64,000 nucleotides of DNA from Bradyrhizobium liaoningense (GCF_018130955.1 NZ_JAFCJM010000003.1:124001-188000), one strand, 5' to 3'. Shown: positions 17,718 to 26,795, counted from the first letter of the stretch. The notes: generated by a model not told the origin, from the sequence alone. Numbers and translations: made by a program.

Positions 17718-18481
17718 GGCCGCACGGCCTTTCTCGCGATGGAATAGGCGGCCCAGTCCTTCACCTTGGGTGCGGCTTCGGACAGCCAGGCATGGCTGCC
17801 GACCGGCTCGAACCCGCAAAGCCTGAGCGAGGCCTCGACCTCGAAGGGAAACCAGTAACGCATGCGGTGGGTCTCGTCGACGCGCCGGATCGTCGAGCGA
17901 GCCGTGTCTTCGCAGAACAGGGTGTAGTTCACGAGCACAGTCGCCTTCGGCTCGTCATGCTCCGATTGCGCGATCCGGGTCAGGCGCAGCGGGGCCTGCT
18001 CGATGACCTTGACGCGCGTCTCGACGCCCTGGGCCAGCACTGCGCCGCCGTACCAATAGTCGAAGAAGAACACGCCGCCGGGCTTCAACGCCGCGCAGGC
18101 AGTGCGAAAGAGGGCCTCCAGCCGTTCGCGGTCGTTCTGATAGCTCGCGACGTGAAACAACGACACCACCGCATCACAGTCGCGCTCCGGGCCGGCCTCG
18201 CAGGCGTCGCCCTGCCGGAAGGGAATCTCGAGTCCCGCCTGCACGGCGCGCGCCTTCGCCCTGGTGATCATGTCTTCGCTGAGATCGACGCCGGCAACGT
18301 GCCAGCCGCGGCGCGCGAATTCGATCGCATGCACGCCCGTGCCGCAGCCGAGATCGAGGAGCTTACCCGACCCAATGCCGTGCGCGCGGAGCCGCGCTTC
18401 GACGAAGTCGACTTCCGCGGCGTAATCCTTGTCCCGGTACAAGAGGTCGTACCACGGAGCGTAGTCCGCAAACACGCTCAC
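17714..18481 (-). CDS. Class I SAM-dependent methyltransferase
   Basis: About 255 residues. The SAM-binding motif I is LLDLGCGTGVHAIEFA, followed by VAGVDLSEDMITRAK and the post-motif DAVVSLFHVASYQ. A beta-rich insertion covers RVKVIEQAPLRLTRI to TRSTIRRVDETH. The opening VSVFADYAPWYDLLYRDKDY is common in small-molecule methyltransferases of polysaccharide loci, which often methylate sugar hydroxyls or N-formylate-type amines. The GTG at 18481 overlaps the aminotransferase stop by 4 bp. Context suggests methylation of perosamine or another residue of the repeat unit, but the acceptor is not known. Confidence 0.82.
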   Translation of the reverse strand: MSVFADYAPWYDLLYRDKDYAAEVDFVEARLRAHGIGSGKLLDLGCGTGVHAIEFARRGWHVAGVDLSEDMITRAKARAVQAGLEIPFRQGDACEAGPERDCDAVVSLFHVASYQNDRERLEALFRTACAALKPGGVFFFDYWYGGAVLAQGVETRVKVIEQAPLRLTRIAQSEHDEPKATVLVNYTLFCEDTARSTIRRVDETHRMRYWFPFEVEASLRLCGFEPVGSHAWLSEAAPKVKDWAAYSIARKAVRP

Positions 18482-19599
18482 GCCAAAATCTCCTTCAGCG
18501 CCTGCGCGGACCTCGCGATCTCGTCTTCGGTCAGCGCCAGTCCGCTCGGCAGATAGAAGCCGCGCCGCGCGATGCGCTCCGCGTTCGGATGCTGCTCGTT
18601 CAGCATGAAGCCCATGCGGCGCAGCACCGGTTGCTCGTGCATGCACCAGAAGAACGGCCGCGTGCCGATGCCTTTCTCCGCCAGGCGCCGCATCGCCTCC
18701 TTGGCGTCGAAGGGGACATCGTCGTTCAGCACGACACCGTAGACCCAGTAGATGTTGTCGGAATAGTTGGTGCTGACAACGGGGCGACGGATGCGGTCGA
18801 CGCTATCGAGATGGCCATCGTAGACCCGGCCGATGCGGCGCTTGATCTCGACGGTTTGCGGCAGGCGTTCGACCTGGGCCACGCCGAGCGCGGCCTGGAG
18901 ATTGGTCATGCGCGCGTTCCAGCCGAGCTCTTCATGGATGAAGCGCTGCTGCGGCTGGAAGCAGAGGTTGCGCAGGCTCGCGAGGCGATCGGCGAGCGCG
19001 TCGTCGTCGGTGACGATCATGCCGCCTTCGCCGGTCGTGACGTGCTTGTTGGGATAGAAGCTGAAGGTCGAGACGTCGCCGAAACTGCCGCAGGGCGCGC
19101 CGCGATAGGTCTGGCCGTGCATTTCGGCGGCGTCTTCGATCACCTTCAAGCCCCGCTTGCGGGCAAGCTCGAGGATCGGGTCGAGATCGACCGGCAGGCC
19201 GTAGATATGGACCAGCATGATCGCGCGCGTGCGCGGCGTGATCGCTGCCTCCACGCCGTCGATCGTCATATTCCAGGTTGCGGGATCGCAATCCACGCCG
19301 ACGGGGACGAGGCCCGCCCGCACTACGGCGGCTGCGCAACTGATGATGGTGAAGGTCGGGATGATGACTTCAGTGCCCGGCTCGAGCCCCAGCGCGTGGA
19401 CGGCGATGTCGAGTGCGACGGAGCCGTTGGTGACGGCCACGCCGTGCCGCCGTCCGGCGGCGCTCGCCATCGCCTGCTCAAAGCGCTTGATGAAGGGGCC
19501 TTCGGACGAGATCCATCCGGTGCGGATGCACTCGGCGAGATACTCGGCCTCGTTGCCATCGAGGAGCGGCGTGTTGACGGGAACGAAGGCCGGAGTCAC
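18478..19599 (-). CDS. GDP-perosamine synthase-like aminotransferase (DegT/DnrJ/EryC1/StrS)
   Basis: A 373-residue PLP aminotransferase. The pattern VPVNTPLLDGNEAEYLAECI, GWISSEGPFIKRFE, VTNGSVALDIAVHALGL, IIPTFTIISCAAAVVRAG and VHIYGLPVDLDP resembles Per/RfbE, which aminates GDP-4-keto-6-deoxymannose. The PLP lysine is present in FSFYPNKHVTTGEGG. That argues against the related dehydrase ColD, which has His there. gmd, which makes the substrate, lies 3 kb upstream on the same strand. GTG 19599 overlaps the cupin stop by 4 bp. Confidence 0.82.
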   Translation of the reverse strand: MTPAFVPVNTPLLDGNEAEYLAECIRTGWISSEGPFIKRFEQAMASAAGRRHGVAVTNGSVALDIAVHALGLEPGTEVIIPTFTIISCAAAVVRAGLVPVGVDCDPATWNMTIDGVEAAITPRTRAIMLVHIYGLPVDLDPILELARKRGLKVIEDAAEMHGQTYRGAPCGSFGDVSTFSFYPNKHVTTGEGGMIVTDDDALADRLASLRNLCFQPQQRFIHEELGWNARMTNLQAALGVAQVERLPQTVEIKRRIGRVYDGHLDSVDRIRRPVVSTNYSDNIYWVYGVVLNDDVPFDAKEAMRRLAEKGIGTRPFFWCMHEQPVLRRMGFMLNEQHPNAERIARRGFYLPSGLALTEDEIARSAQALKEILA

Positions 19600-20042
19600 A
19601 GCGTCGGACCTTTGACCCGTATTTCGGACGCCTGTGCCTCGGGAAAGCGCGTCTTGTCGTTTTCGCCGGCATAGGGGCCCTGCTTGATCTCGAACATCTC
19701 GAGCGGCTCGATGACGTGGAAGCCGTGCGCGCCGCTGCAGAGCAGGATGATGTCGCCGGCGCCCAGCATGCGGCTCTCCAGATATTCCTCGGCCTCGGTG
19801 TAGAAATCGACCTGCAGCTTGCCCTTCTGGATGAGGAGAACTTCCTGCGTGAAATGCACCTCGCGCGTCACCTTGTTATGACGATGGGGTGCAATGCTCT
19901 TACCTTCCGGATGGCTCATGAAGGCGAGCTGTTGCGACAGCTCGGGCGAGGAGAAGAAGGTGATGCCCGGCTCGCGAAACGAGGCGCGAACGATGATCGC
20001 GTAGAGCTGCTCGCCGAATCTGACATGTTCGACGTGTTCCAT
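19596..20042 (-). CDS. Cupin-fold protein of the polysaccharide operon
   Basis: A 148-residue single-domain cupin. The motif HRHNKVTREVHFTQEVLLI carries the His and Glu ligands of cupin box 1, and GAGDIILLCSGAHGFHVIE is box 2 with its His. It is the first gene of the chain leading to perosamine synthase, and it overlaps that gene by 4 bp. Small cupins of this sort (for example WbuC in enteric O-antigen loci) are common in glycan clusters but mostly uncharacterised. It could isomerise or epimerise a sugar nucleotide, or be regulatory. Confidence 0.7.
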   Translation of the reverse strand: MEHVEHVRFGEQLYAIIVRASFREPGITFFSSPELSQQLAFMSHPEGKSIAPHRHNKVTREVHFTQEVLLIQKGKLQVDFYTEAEEYLESRMLGAGDIILLCSGAHGFHVIEPLEMFEIKQGPYAGENDKTRFPEAQASEIRVKGPTL

Positions 20043-20164
20043 TCGGGACCTCGATAAAAAACGCTGGAATTATAGTGACATAGCGTCGCTACTGCGGCAC
20101 TTTGGCTATTTTGGCCTGTAGCGTCAAGGGCGGACTGGGCGGCGCCGACCGCAGCGCGTACGGT

Positions 20165-21349
20165 TTAGATTCGGCTGGCGAAACCGAGGATGTCATCGAT
20201 CCGGCGCCGGAACGTGTGTGTCGAAAGCGTCCGCGCCTGTCCCGCCGCGGCAATGGCACTGCGTGCGTCCTCGTCCGCGAGATAGCGATCGATCATGGTG
20301 AGACACTCGTCGACCGAGCGCCAGGCCACGACCTCGCGACCGTCGTCGAACAAGGTATGAAGATTGTCCTTGAAGTCGGTCAGCAGGAACGTTCCCACGC
20401 CGGTTGCCTCGAACAGGCGCGCATTGCCGGCTTCCCGTCCGGCCATGTCGATATGCGAGTTGAGCGTGATGCGAGACGCGCGCAGCGCTTGATACATCTC
20501 GACGCCCCACACCTCGCCCTGATAGCAGCGGTGCAGCGGCGAGGACGCGGGCAGCGTGTGAAGGCCGCTGCCGTAGAGCTTCAGATCATATCTCCGCGCC
20601 ACCGCCTCGAGCTGCGCCACCCGCTGCTGGTGATCGGCGGATATCGCGCCGACGAACGAGACGTCAATGTTGCGTTCCGGTGCAGGGGGGAGGACGTTGA
20701 GGATGTCAGGCTCGAAGCCGAGGTGAAGCATCTCGGACTTGACCCCGGCCTTGCGGAACGACTGAACGACCTGGAAGATTTGCGAGATCATGAGGTCGTA
20801 GGCCGACCAGTCCTCGCCGCGCGAGGGGACGATGCCAACCTGGCCGATCAGGATCGGGCGGCCGATCTGCTTGATCTGCCGCGCAAGCCGCGGGTCGACG
20901 TGGAAGAGGTCCTGGTTGAGCACGAGATCCGGCTTGAACTCCTCGATCTGCGCCAGCAGGATCTTTTCCGCCTGCGCATCGAGACGCGGGCTCAGGCCGA
21001 CCTTGCGTGCCAGCGGTCGCAGCACGGGTTTGAACGGCGCGACCGTGCGCAGAAGCCACCCGGGGATCGATTGCCTTGGCGCCGCTGAGTCTGGCGGCGG
21101 GGGTTGCTCGATGGTCAGACCGTGCTCGCGCGCCCACGCCGCCCGCATCCAGGGGTTATTGACGTGGATGTCGGCGGCGACGTGGCCTGCGGCGGCGAAG
21201 TTGCGCGAATAGAAATCGGCGACGCCGAACAGGCTGGCGTTGCGGGCCGCCATCTGCTCTGCGTAGGACGCGTTCGCAAGGCCCGGCCGGCGCCGGTACA
21301 ACCACGCCAGGAAACGCGGATAGTCGGCATTGAGGATGAGGACACGCAA
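20165..21349 (-). CDS. CgeB-like glycosyltransferase
   Basis: A 394-residue GT-B-like protein. It starts MRVLILNADYPRFLAWLY and has the CgeB/Glyco_trans_1_2 pattern in its second half: DVSFVGAISADHQQRV, then LKLYGSG, then INLNSH-like ITLNSHIDMAG, the box AGNARLFEATGVGTFLLTDF and the C-terminal HTFRRRIDDIL. Such proteins occur as internal-sugar transferases in O-antigen and exopolysaccharide loci. The ATG at 21349 is preceded by two hairpins and a 190-bp gap after fcl. Confidence 0.75.
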   Translation of the reverse strand: MRVLILNADYPRFLAWLYRRRPGLANASYAEQMAARNASLFGVADFYSRNFAAAGHVAADIHVNNPWMRAAWAREHGLTIEQPPPPDSAAPRQSIPGWLLRTVAPFKPVLRPLARKVGLSPRLDAQAEKILLAQIEEFKPDLVLNQDLFHVDPRLARQIKQIGRPILIGQVGIVPSRGEDWSAYDLMISQIFQVVQSFRKAGVKSEMLHLGFEPDILNVLPPAPERNIDVSFVGAISADHQQRVAQLEAVARRYDLKLYGSGLHTLPASSPLHRCYQGEVWGVEMYQALRASRITLNSHIDMAGREAGNARLFEATGVGTFLLTDFKDNLHTLFDDGREVVAWRSVDECLTMIDRYLADEDARSAIAAAGQARTLSTHTFRRRIDDILGFASRI

Positions 21350-21366
21350 GGACGTCGCACCTTATC

Positions 21367-21402
21367 GCTTCGGGAGAAGCAAGGCGGTGGTGTCACCGCC
21401 TT
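21367..21402. terminator. Two adjacent perfect hairpins upstream of the CgeB-like gene
   Basis: GCTTC/GAAGC with loop GGGA (21367-21380) is followed directly by AAGGCGGTG/CACCGCCTT with a 4-base loop (21381-21402). They lie between the fcl stop and the next leftward start, only 18 bp before that start. They could attenuate read-through from fcl, or shape the leader of the next mRNA. No T-tract follows. Confidence 0.4.
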
Positions 21403-21541
21403 CGTGGAGAGATGCACGCGGCATCGTCCACCGTGGCAAAAGCTCTTGTTTTCGGCGTTGTCGCTGAGGAAACATCTGGCGTCGGATAACCCATTCGGGC
21501 GACTCACACAACGTCTCAGGGCGCGCCGATGTTCGCTGGAT

Positions 21542-22495
21542 TCACGGCCGAACAGGCCGTTCCCTCTGATAAGCCTCGTAGGTGCGTTGGATCCCATCCT
21601 TCAGCGAGGTCCGCGCGCGCCACCCGAGCTTGTCGAGCCGGCTGACATCGAGCAGCTTGCGCGGCGTGCCGTCGGGGCGCGAGGCGTCGAAGGTGATCTC
21701 GCCGCGATAGCCGACGACAGCGGCAACCACGCGCGCGAATTCGGCGATCGTGATGTCCTCGCCGGTGCCGATGTTGACGAGTTCCGCGCTCGAATAGGTT
21801 TTCATCAGGTGCACGCACGCGTCCGCCATGTCGTCGACATAGAGAAACTCGCGCCGCGGCGTGCCGGTGCCCCAGACGACGACGCTCTCTGCGCCCGAGA
21901 GCTTGGCCTCGTGAAAGCGCCCGATCAGCGCGGCGACGACGTGGCTGTATTCAGGATGATAGTTGTCGCCGGGGCCGTAGAGATTGGTCGGCATCACGCT
22001 GATGAAGTCGCAGCCATACTGGCTGCGATAGGCCTCTGCCATCTTGATCCCCGCGATCTTGGCGATCGCATAGGGCTCGTTGGTCGGCTCCAGCGGCCCC
22101 GTCAGCATCGAATCCTCGCGCAGCGGCTGGGCCGCGAGCTTCGGATAGATGCAGGAGGAGCCCAGGAACATCAGCTTGTCCGCGCCATTTTGGTGCGCGG
22201 CGTGGATGACGTTCGCGGCCATCGCGATGTTGTCGTAGATGAACTCGGCGCGCAGTGTGTTGTTGGCGACGATGCCGCCGACCTTGGCGGCGGCCAGAAA
22301 GATCACCTGCGGCCGCGTCTTTGCGAACCAGTCGAACACCGCGGCCTGGCTGCAGAGGTCGACCTCGCTGCGGCTCGCCGTGACGAGCTTGACGTCTTCC
22401 TGCGCGAGCCGGCGCATGAGTGCGCTACCGACCATGCCGCGATGGCCGGCGACATAGACGGTCTTGCCCTTCAGCTCAAACGGAGTGTTTGCCAT
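21542..22495 (-). CDS. fcl: GDP-L-fucose synthase
   Basis: A 317-residue short-chain dehydrogenase that epimerises and reduces GDP-4-keto-6-deoxymannose to GDP-L-fucose. It has the NADP-binding [14 protein letters not shown], the invariant [10 protein letters not shown], the catalytic Tyr/Lys in [29 protein letters not shown] and the C-terminal [17 protein letters not shown] 22495 ([10 protein letters not shown]) is the start; it overlaps gmd by 20 bp, so the two steps are co-translated. Fucose is a known constituent of Bradyrhizobium lipopolysaccharides. Confidence 0.94.
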   Translation of the reverse strand: MANTPFELKGKTVYVAGHRGMVGSALMRRLAQEDVKLVTASRSEVDLCSQAAVFDWFAKTRPQVIFLAAAKVGGIVANNTLRAEFIYDNIAMAANVIHAAHQNGADKLMFLGSSCIYPKLAAQPLREDSMLTGPLEPTNEPYAIAKIAGIKMAEAYRSQYGCDFISVMPTNLYGPGDNYHPEYSHVVAALIGRFHEAKLSGAESVVVWGTGTPRREFLYVDDMADACVHLMKTYSSAELVNIGTGEDITIAEFARVVAAVVGYRGEITFDASRPDGTPRKLLDVSRLDKLGWRARTSLKDGIQRTYEAYQRERPVRP

Positions 22496-23561
22496 TGGCG
22501 ATCTCTCGTTTGGCCTCGACCAGATCGCTCGCGACCATCTCCTGCACGAGCTGCGCGAAGGTTCGCTTCGGCTTCCAGCCGAGTTCTCTGCGGGCCTTGC
22601 TGGCGTCGCCGACGAGAAGATCGACTTCTGTGGGGCGGAAATAGGTCGGGTCGATACGCACCACCGTCTTGCCGCTCTTGCGGTCGACGCCGGTCTCCTC
22701 GACGCCGGTCCCGCGCCACTCGATCTGACGGCCCACTTCGGCAAAGGACAGCTCGACCATCTCGCGGACCGAGCGGGTCTCGCCGGTGGCGAGCACGAAG
22801 TCATCGGGCTTCTCGGCCTGCAGGATCATGTGCATGCCCTCGATATAGTCCTTGGCGTGGCCCCAGTCGCGCTTGGCCTCGAGATTGCCGAGATAGAGCG
22901 TGTCCTCGATCCCGACCTCGATGCGGGCGACGCCGCGAGTGATCTTGCGGGTGACGAAAGTCTCGCCGCGGATCGGGCTCTCGTGATTGAACAGGATGCC
23001 GTTCGAGGCGAAGATGCCGTAGGCTTCGCGGTAGTTCACGGTGATCCAGTAGCCGTAGAGTTTTGCCACGCCATAGGGCGAGCGCGGATAGAACGGCGTG
23101 GTCTCCTTCTGCGGAACCTCCTGCACCAGCCCGTAGAGCTCGGAGGTCGAGGCCTGGTAGAAGCGCGTCTCCTTCTCCATGCCGAGGATGCGGATGGCTT
23201 CCAGCAGCCGCAGCACGCCGATCGCGTCGGCGTTCGCCGTGTATTCCGGGCTTTCGAAGCTGACGCCGACATGGCTCTGGGCGGCGAGGTTGTAGATCTC
23301 GGTCGGCCTGATCTGCTGCATGAGGCGGATCAGGTTGGTTGAATCAGTCATGTCGCCGTAGTGCATCAGGAATGGCACGTTACCGACATGCGGATCCTGG
23401 TAGAGGTGGTCGACGCGCGCGGTGTTGAAGGACGACGAGCGCCGCTTGATGCCGTGCACGACATAGCCGAGCGACAGCAGATGTTCGGCCAAATAGGCAC
23501 CATCCTGCCCGGTCACGCCGGTGATCAAGGCGACGCGCGGTTTGGAATCTTGAGCATTCAT
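22476..23561 (-). CDS. gmd: GDP-mannose 4,6-dehydratase
   Basis: A 361-residue enzyme that converts GDP-D-mannose to GDP-4-keto-6-deoxymannose. Diagnostic motifs are [51 protein letters not shown], the catalytic Thr in [10 protein letters not shown], the Tyr/Lys in [15 protein letters not shown] and [16 protein letters not shown]. Its product can feed both GDP-L-fucose synthase (downstream, 20-bp overlap) and the perosamine synthase 3 kb further on. A 168-bp gap separates it from the phosphatase gene. Confidence 0.96.
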   Translation of the reverse strand: MNAQDSKPRVALITGVTGQDGAYLAEHLLSLGYVVHGIKRRSSSFNTARVDHLYQDPHVGNVPFLMHYGDMTDSTNLIRLMQQIRPTEIYNLAAQSHVGVSFESPEYTANADAIGVLRLLEAIRILGMEKETRFYQASTSELYGLVQEVPQKETTPFYPRSPYGVAKLYGYWITVNYREAYGIFASNGILFNHESPIRGETFVTRKITRGVARIEVGIEDTLYLGNLEAKRDWGHAKDYIEGMHMILQAEKPDDFVLATGETRSVREMVELSFAEVGRQIEWRGTGVEETGVDRKSGKTVVRIDPTYFRPTEVDLLVGDASKARRELGWKPKRTFAQLVQEMVASDLVEAKREIANGKHSV

Positions 23562-23729
23562 AGCCGTGTCCGGGCAACCTGCTTTGGAGTGACGGGGTTG
23601 CGTATCCTACTTTTCTCGCGAAGTCTCGCCTTCCGGCGCGACGCGGTCATTGCGAAAATGTCGTTGTTTTTTCAATGAGTTACGAGGTTGTCGAGCGCTG
23701 GCATGGCGCGAAGGGGAGATCGGTTGGCC

Positions 23730-24248
23730 TCAGGCCTGCTTCAACGCCTCGCGCACGAAGGTCTCGAGGTTTCCCTCCCGAAACAGCAGGCCACGGATGC
23801 CGGCGGCACGGGCCGCCTCCAGGTCACGCTCCTGATCGCCGATCAGGAGGCTGCTGTCGGCTGCGACGGGAAAACGCTTCATCAGGTCGGTGATCATGCC
23901 GGGCCCGGGCTTGCGCCGGTCGCTGTCGCGACGATAGCGCTCGACGGCGGCCTCGGGGTGGTCGGGACAATACTCAAACGCGTCGATATGCGCGCCGACT
24001 GCGGCCAGCTCGTCCGCCATCCAATTGTGGAGTGTGTGGACGTCGCTTTCCGCATAGAACCCGCGGGCCACGCCGGACTGGTTGGTGACGACGAAGGCAA
24101 AATAGCCGGCCTCGTTCACCAGCCTGACCGCCTCGCGCGCACCGTCAATCCATTTGAACTTGCTGGCCTCGAAGAGGTAGCCCGCGTCGTGGTTGAGGAC
24201 GCCGTCGCGGTCGAAGAAGACGGCCGGGCGTGTCGATGTCGTCGTCAT
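23730..24248 (-). CDS. GmhB-like HAD phosphatase lacking part of the zinc site
   Basis: About 172 residues of the histidinol-phosphate phosphatase/GmhB subgroup of HAD enzymes. GmhB removes the C7 phosphate from heptose 1,7-bisphosphate for LPS core synthesis. HAD motif I is FFDRDGVLN, motif II VVTNQSG, motif III RKPGPGM and motif IV LIGDQERDLEAA. E. coli GmhB has a Cys-x-Cys before RKP that binds zinc with an upstream Cys and His. Here CPDH is kept but the pair reads DSD. ATG 24248 (MTTTSTRPAV) is chosen over an upstream in-frame start. Confidence 0.75.
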   Translation of the reverse strand: MTTTSTRPAVFFDRDGVLNHDAGYLFEASKFKWIDGAREAVRLVNEAGYFAFVVTNQSGVARGFYAESDVHTLHNWMADELAAVGAHIDAFEYCPDHPEAAVERYRRDSDRRKPGPGMITDLMKRFPVAADSSLLIGDQERDLEAARAAGIRGLLFREGNLETFVREALKQA

Positions 24249-24336
24249 GGGTGCCGCAATCGCTGTTTGCGGCCCTTGTTCACCGTCTCGATGGCGGCTT
24301 GTCAAGGATGTCGCAAACGCGCCGCCGGGAGAGCGC

Positions 24337-25560
24337 CTAGCGCTCGTCGGCGATCACCTTGCCGTCGTTCGGCAGTGCGCCCGGACTCACCAGCTCGACG
24401 GCGCCGCCGAGCTTGGTGACGGCGCGCAAGGTGGCCGCGATCTCCTCGCGCAGCGCCTCGCTCGCGGCCGCCGTCTCCGCCTTCAGCGTCATCGCGTCGG
24501 TCTCGCCCTGGCGCATCACGACGAGGCGCAGGCGGCCCAGCGCGGGATGGCGCCTTCCGATATCGGCGACCTGCTCGGGGCGCACGAACATGCCCTTGAC
24601 CTTGGTGGTCTGGTCGGCGCGGCCCATCCAGCCCTTGATGCGCATGTTGGTGCGGCCGCAAGGGCTCGTGCCCGGCAATGAAGCGGTGAGGTCGCCGAGC
24701 GCGAGCCGGATCCAGGGATGGTGCGGGTCGAGCGAGGTCACCACGATCTCGCCGACGTCGCCCGGCGCCACGGGATCGCCGGTGCCGGGCTTTACGATCT
24801 CGAAGATCAGGTCCTCGTTGACGACCATGCCTTCCCGGGCCGCGGTCTCGAATGCGATCAGGCCGAGATCGGCGGTGCCAAAAGCCTGGTAGGCGTCGAT
24901 GCCGCGCGACTTGATTTCGGCCTGGAGCGAGGGCGGGAACGCGGCGCCCGAGACCAGCGCGCGCTTGATCGAGGACACGTCGCGTCCGGCACTCGCGGCC
25001 GCATCGAGCAGGATCTTCAGGAAGTCCGGCGTGCCGCTGTAGCCGACGGGACGGTAGGCCTCGATCAGCTCGAATTGCTGCTCGGTATTGCCGGGGCCGG
25101 CCGGGATCACCGCGCAGCCGAGCGCGCGCGCCGAGGAATCGAAGATGAAGCCGCCGGGGGTGAGGTGATAGCTGAAGGTGTTGAGCAGGACATCGTCGGG
25201 CCGGAAGCCGGCGGCGTACAGCGCGCGTGCCCCGCGCCAGGGATCGTCCTGCCGTCCTTCCGGCTCAAAGATCGGTCCCGGGGAAGTGAACAGGCGCGCG
25301 AACGCTCCGGGCGGGTGCGCCACGAAGCCGCCGAACGGCGCGGAGGCCTTGTGCAGGGCAGGGAGTTCCGACTTGCGCAGCACGGGCAAGCCGGCGAGCG
25401 CCGCACGTGACGTCACTGAGGCCGGATCGAGGCCTTTCATCCGCTCGGCATAGGCGGGGGCGGCCGTCGCGCTCTTCAGGACGTTCGGCAGCCGGGCGAA
25501 CAGGTCGGCCTCGCGCGCGGCCGGATCGCGCGTCTCAAGAGCGTCGTAATGGGCGGTCAT
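24337..25560 (-). CDS. Phenylacetate-CoA ligase-like (PaaK family) acyl-adenylating enzyme
   Basis: About 407 residues, somewhat short for PaaK (usually about 430). It contains the AMP-binding series LLNTFSYHLTPGGFIFDSSA, GYSGTPDFLKILLDAA, KRALVSGAAFPPSLQ, DAYQAFGTADLGLIAFE and the C-terminal hinge region GRADQTTKVKGMFVRPEQVADI. PaaK-like enzymes activate aromatic or other carboxylic acids to CoA thioesters. It is divergent from the AGE gene and follows the liv operon in the same direction, so it may act on an acid imported by that transporter. ATG 25560 is chosen; the substrate is unknown. Confidence 0.8.
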   Translation of the reverse strand: MTAHYDALETRDPAAREADLFARLPNVLKSATAAPAYAERMKGLDPASVTSRAALAGLPVLRKSELPALHKASAPFGGFVAHPPGAFARLFTSPGPIFEPEGRQDDPWRGARALYAAGFRPDDVLLNTFSYHLTPGGFIFDSSARALGCAVIPAGPGNTEQQFELIEAYRPVGYSGTPDFLKILLDAAASAGRDVSSIKRALVSGAAFPPSLQAEIKSRGIDAYQAFGTADLGLIAFETAAREGMVVNEDLIFEIVKPGTGDPVAPGDVGEIVVTSLDPHHPWIRLALGDLTASLPGTSPCGRTNMRIKGWMGRADQTTKVKGMFVRPEQVADIGRRHPALGRLRLVVMRQGETDAMTLKAETAAASEALREEIAATLRAVTKLGGAVELVSPGALPNDGKVIADER

Positions 25561-25646
25561 GGCTGGTCCTTGGGAAGTTCGCATCCGTTGCAAGCGGCCT
25601 TGCGCGTGCTATCAGACGACACTTGCTCTGGTTTGGAGATGAAGGA

Positions 25647-26795
25647 ATGGCCGGCGAACCGATCAGCGCGGCGCAAGATGCTGCCGACGTCATTGCGCGC
25701 TTGAAGCTGCGCATGATCGAGCACGCGCTGCCGCTGTGGTCGGGCGAAGGCTGGGACCGGACTTCTGGCGGTTTCATCGACCGTCTCAACAAGGACGGCA
25801 CGGCCGATCGCGCGGCGCCGCGGCGCGTGTTCGTGCAGGCGCGCCAGATCTGGTGCTACGCCAAGGCGGCGCAGATGGGCTGGTATCCGGAAGGGCGAGC
25901 CATCGCGCTGAAAGGGCTGGAGCACATGCTGGCGAAGGCCAAGGCGCCGGACGGGAAGCCTGGCTATGTGCACAGGCTGACGCCCGACGGCACGGTGCTG
26001 GATGCGCGGCGCGATGCCTATGACCACGCCTTCATCCTGCTGGCGCTTGCGACCGTCTACGCGCTCGACCAGGACGCGCAGGTGCGCGCGGAGATCGACG
26101 TGCTGCTTGCCTTCCTCGACGGCCATCTGCGCTCGCCGCATGGCGGCTTCCACGAGGGCTTGCCGGTGTCGATGCCGCGGCGACAGAACCCGCACATGCA
26201 TCTGTTCGAGGCAATGATCGCCTGCTTCGAGGCGACCCACGACCTGTCGTTCCAGAACCGCGCCGGCGAGTTCTTCGCGCTGTTCCTCGCCAATCTCTAC
26301 GACAAGCAGAAGCGCGCGCTCGGCGAATATTTCGAGGAGGACTGGTCGAGGATCGAGCCGGTCAGCGTCGAGCCCGGACATCAGGCGGAATGGGCCTGGC
26401 TGCTGAAGGGGTTTGAGCGCATCACGGGTTGCCCGACCGGGCCGCGGCGCGCCGAGCTTCTCGAAACCGCGCTGCGCTATCGCGATGCCACCGGCTGCCT
26501 CGTCGACGAGGGCGATGTTGCGGGCAACGTCAGGCGCGACACGCGGCGGCTGTGGCCGCAGACCGAGATGGCGAAGGCGTGGATCGCGCAGGCCGAAGGC
26601 GGCGAGGCTGGTGCGGCGGATGAGGCGCGCGCGGCGCTGGCGCGGCTCGAACGGCATTATCTCAGCCATCCCGTTGCGGGTGGCTGGTACGATCAGTTCG
26701 ACCGCGACGGAAACTCGCTTGTCGACACCATTCCTGCGTCGTCGTTCTATCATGTTCTTTGCGCGGTCACGGAAGCCGAGCAGGTGCTGAGCTAG
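25647..26795 (+). CDS. AGE-family sugar epimerase/isomerase
   Basis: About 382 residues of the N-acylglucosamine 2-epimerase/mannose isomerase family, an alpha6/alpha6 barrel. Visible family features are RRVFVQARQIWCYAKAAQMGW, YDHAFILLALA, the conserved MPRRQNPHMHLFEAMIACFEAT, PGHQAEWAWLL, LWPQTEMAKAW and the final GGWYDQFD. Members interconvert mannose and fructose or act on GlcNAc. The start is ATG 25647, with GGAG at 25635-25638. The gene could supply mannose for gmd, but it stands alone between two opposite-strand genes, so this is speculation. Confidence 0.82.
   Translation: MAGEPISAAQDAADVIARLKLRMIEHALPLWSGEGWDRTSGGFIDRLNKDGTADRAAPRRVFVQARQIWCYAKAAQMGWYPEGRAIALKGLEHMLAKAKAPDGKPGYVHRLTPDGTVLDARRDAYDHAFILLALATVYALDQDAQVRAEIDVLLAFLDGHLRSPHGGFHEGLPVSMPRRQNPHMHLFEAMIACFEATHDLSFQNRAGEFFALFLANLYDKQKRALGEYFEEDWSRIEPVSVEPGHQAEWAWLLKGFERITGCPTGPRRAELLETALRYRDATGCLVDEGDVAGNVRRDTRRLWPQTEMAKAWIAQAEGGEAGAADEARAALARLERHYLSHPVAGGWYDQFDRDGNSLVDTIPASSFYHVLCAVTEAEQVLS

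Noticed and set aside
18478..19599. ColD-type GDP-4-keto-6-deoxymannose 3-dehydrase (colitose pathway)
   Set aside because: The PLP-binding Lys is present in FSFYPNKH, whereas ColD has His at that place.
21542..23561. gmd and fcl as nodulation genes noeL and nolK
   Set aside because: No nod, noe or nol genes or nod-box-like sequence was seen nearby; the neighbours are polysaccharide genes.
13475..24248. A pathway for the bicyclic sugar bradyrhizose
   Set aside because: This O-antigen sugar is known from some bradyrhizobia, but nothing here shows the special ring-forming steps; the genes fit fucose, perosamine and amino sugars.
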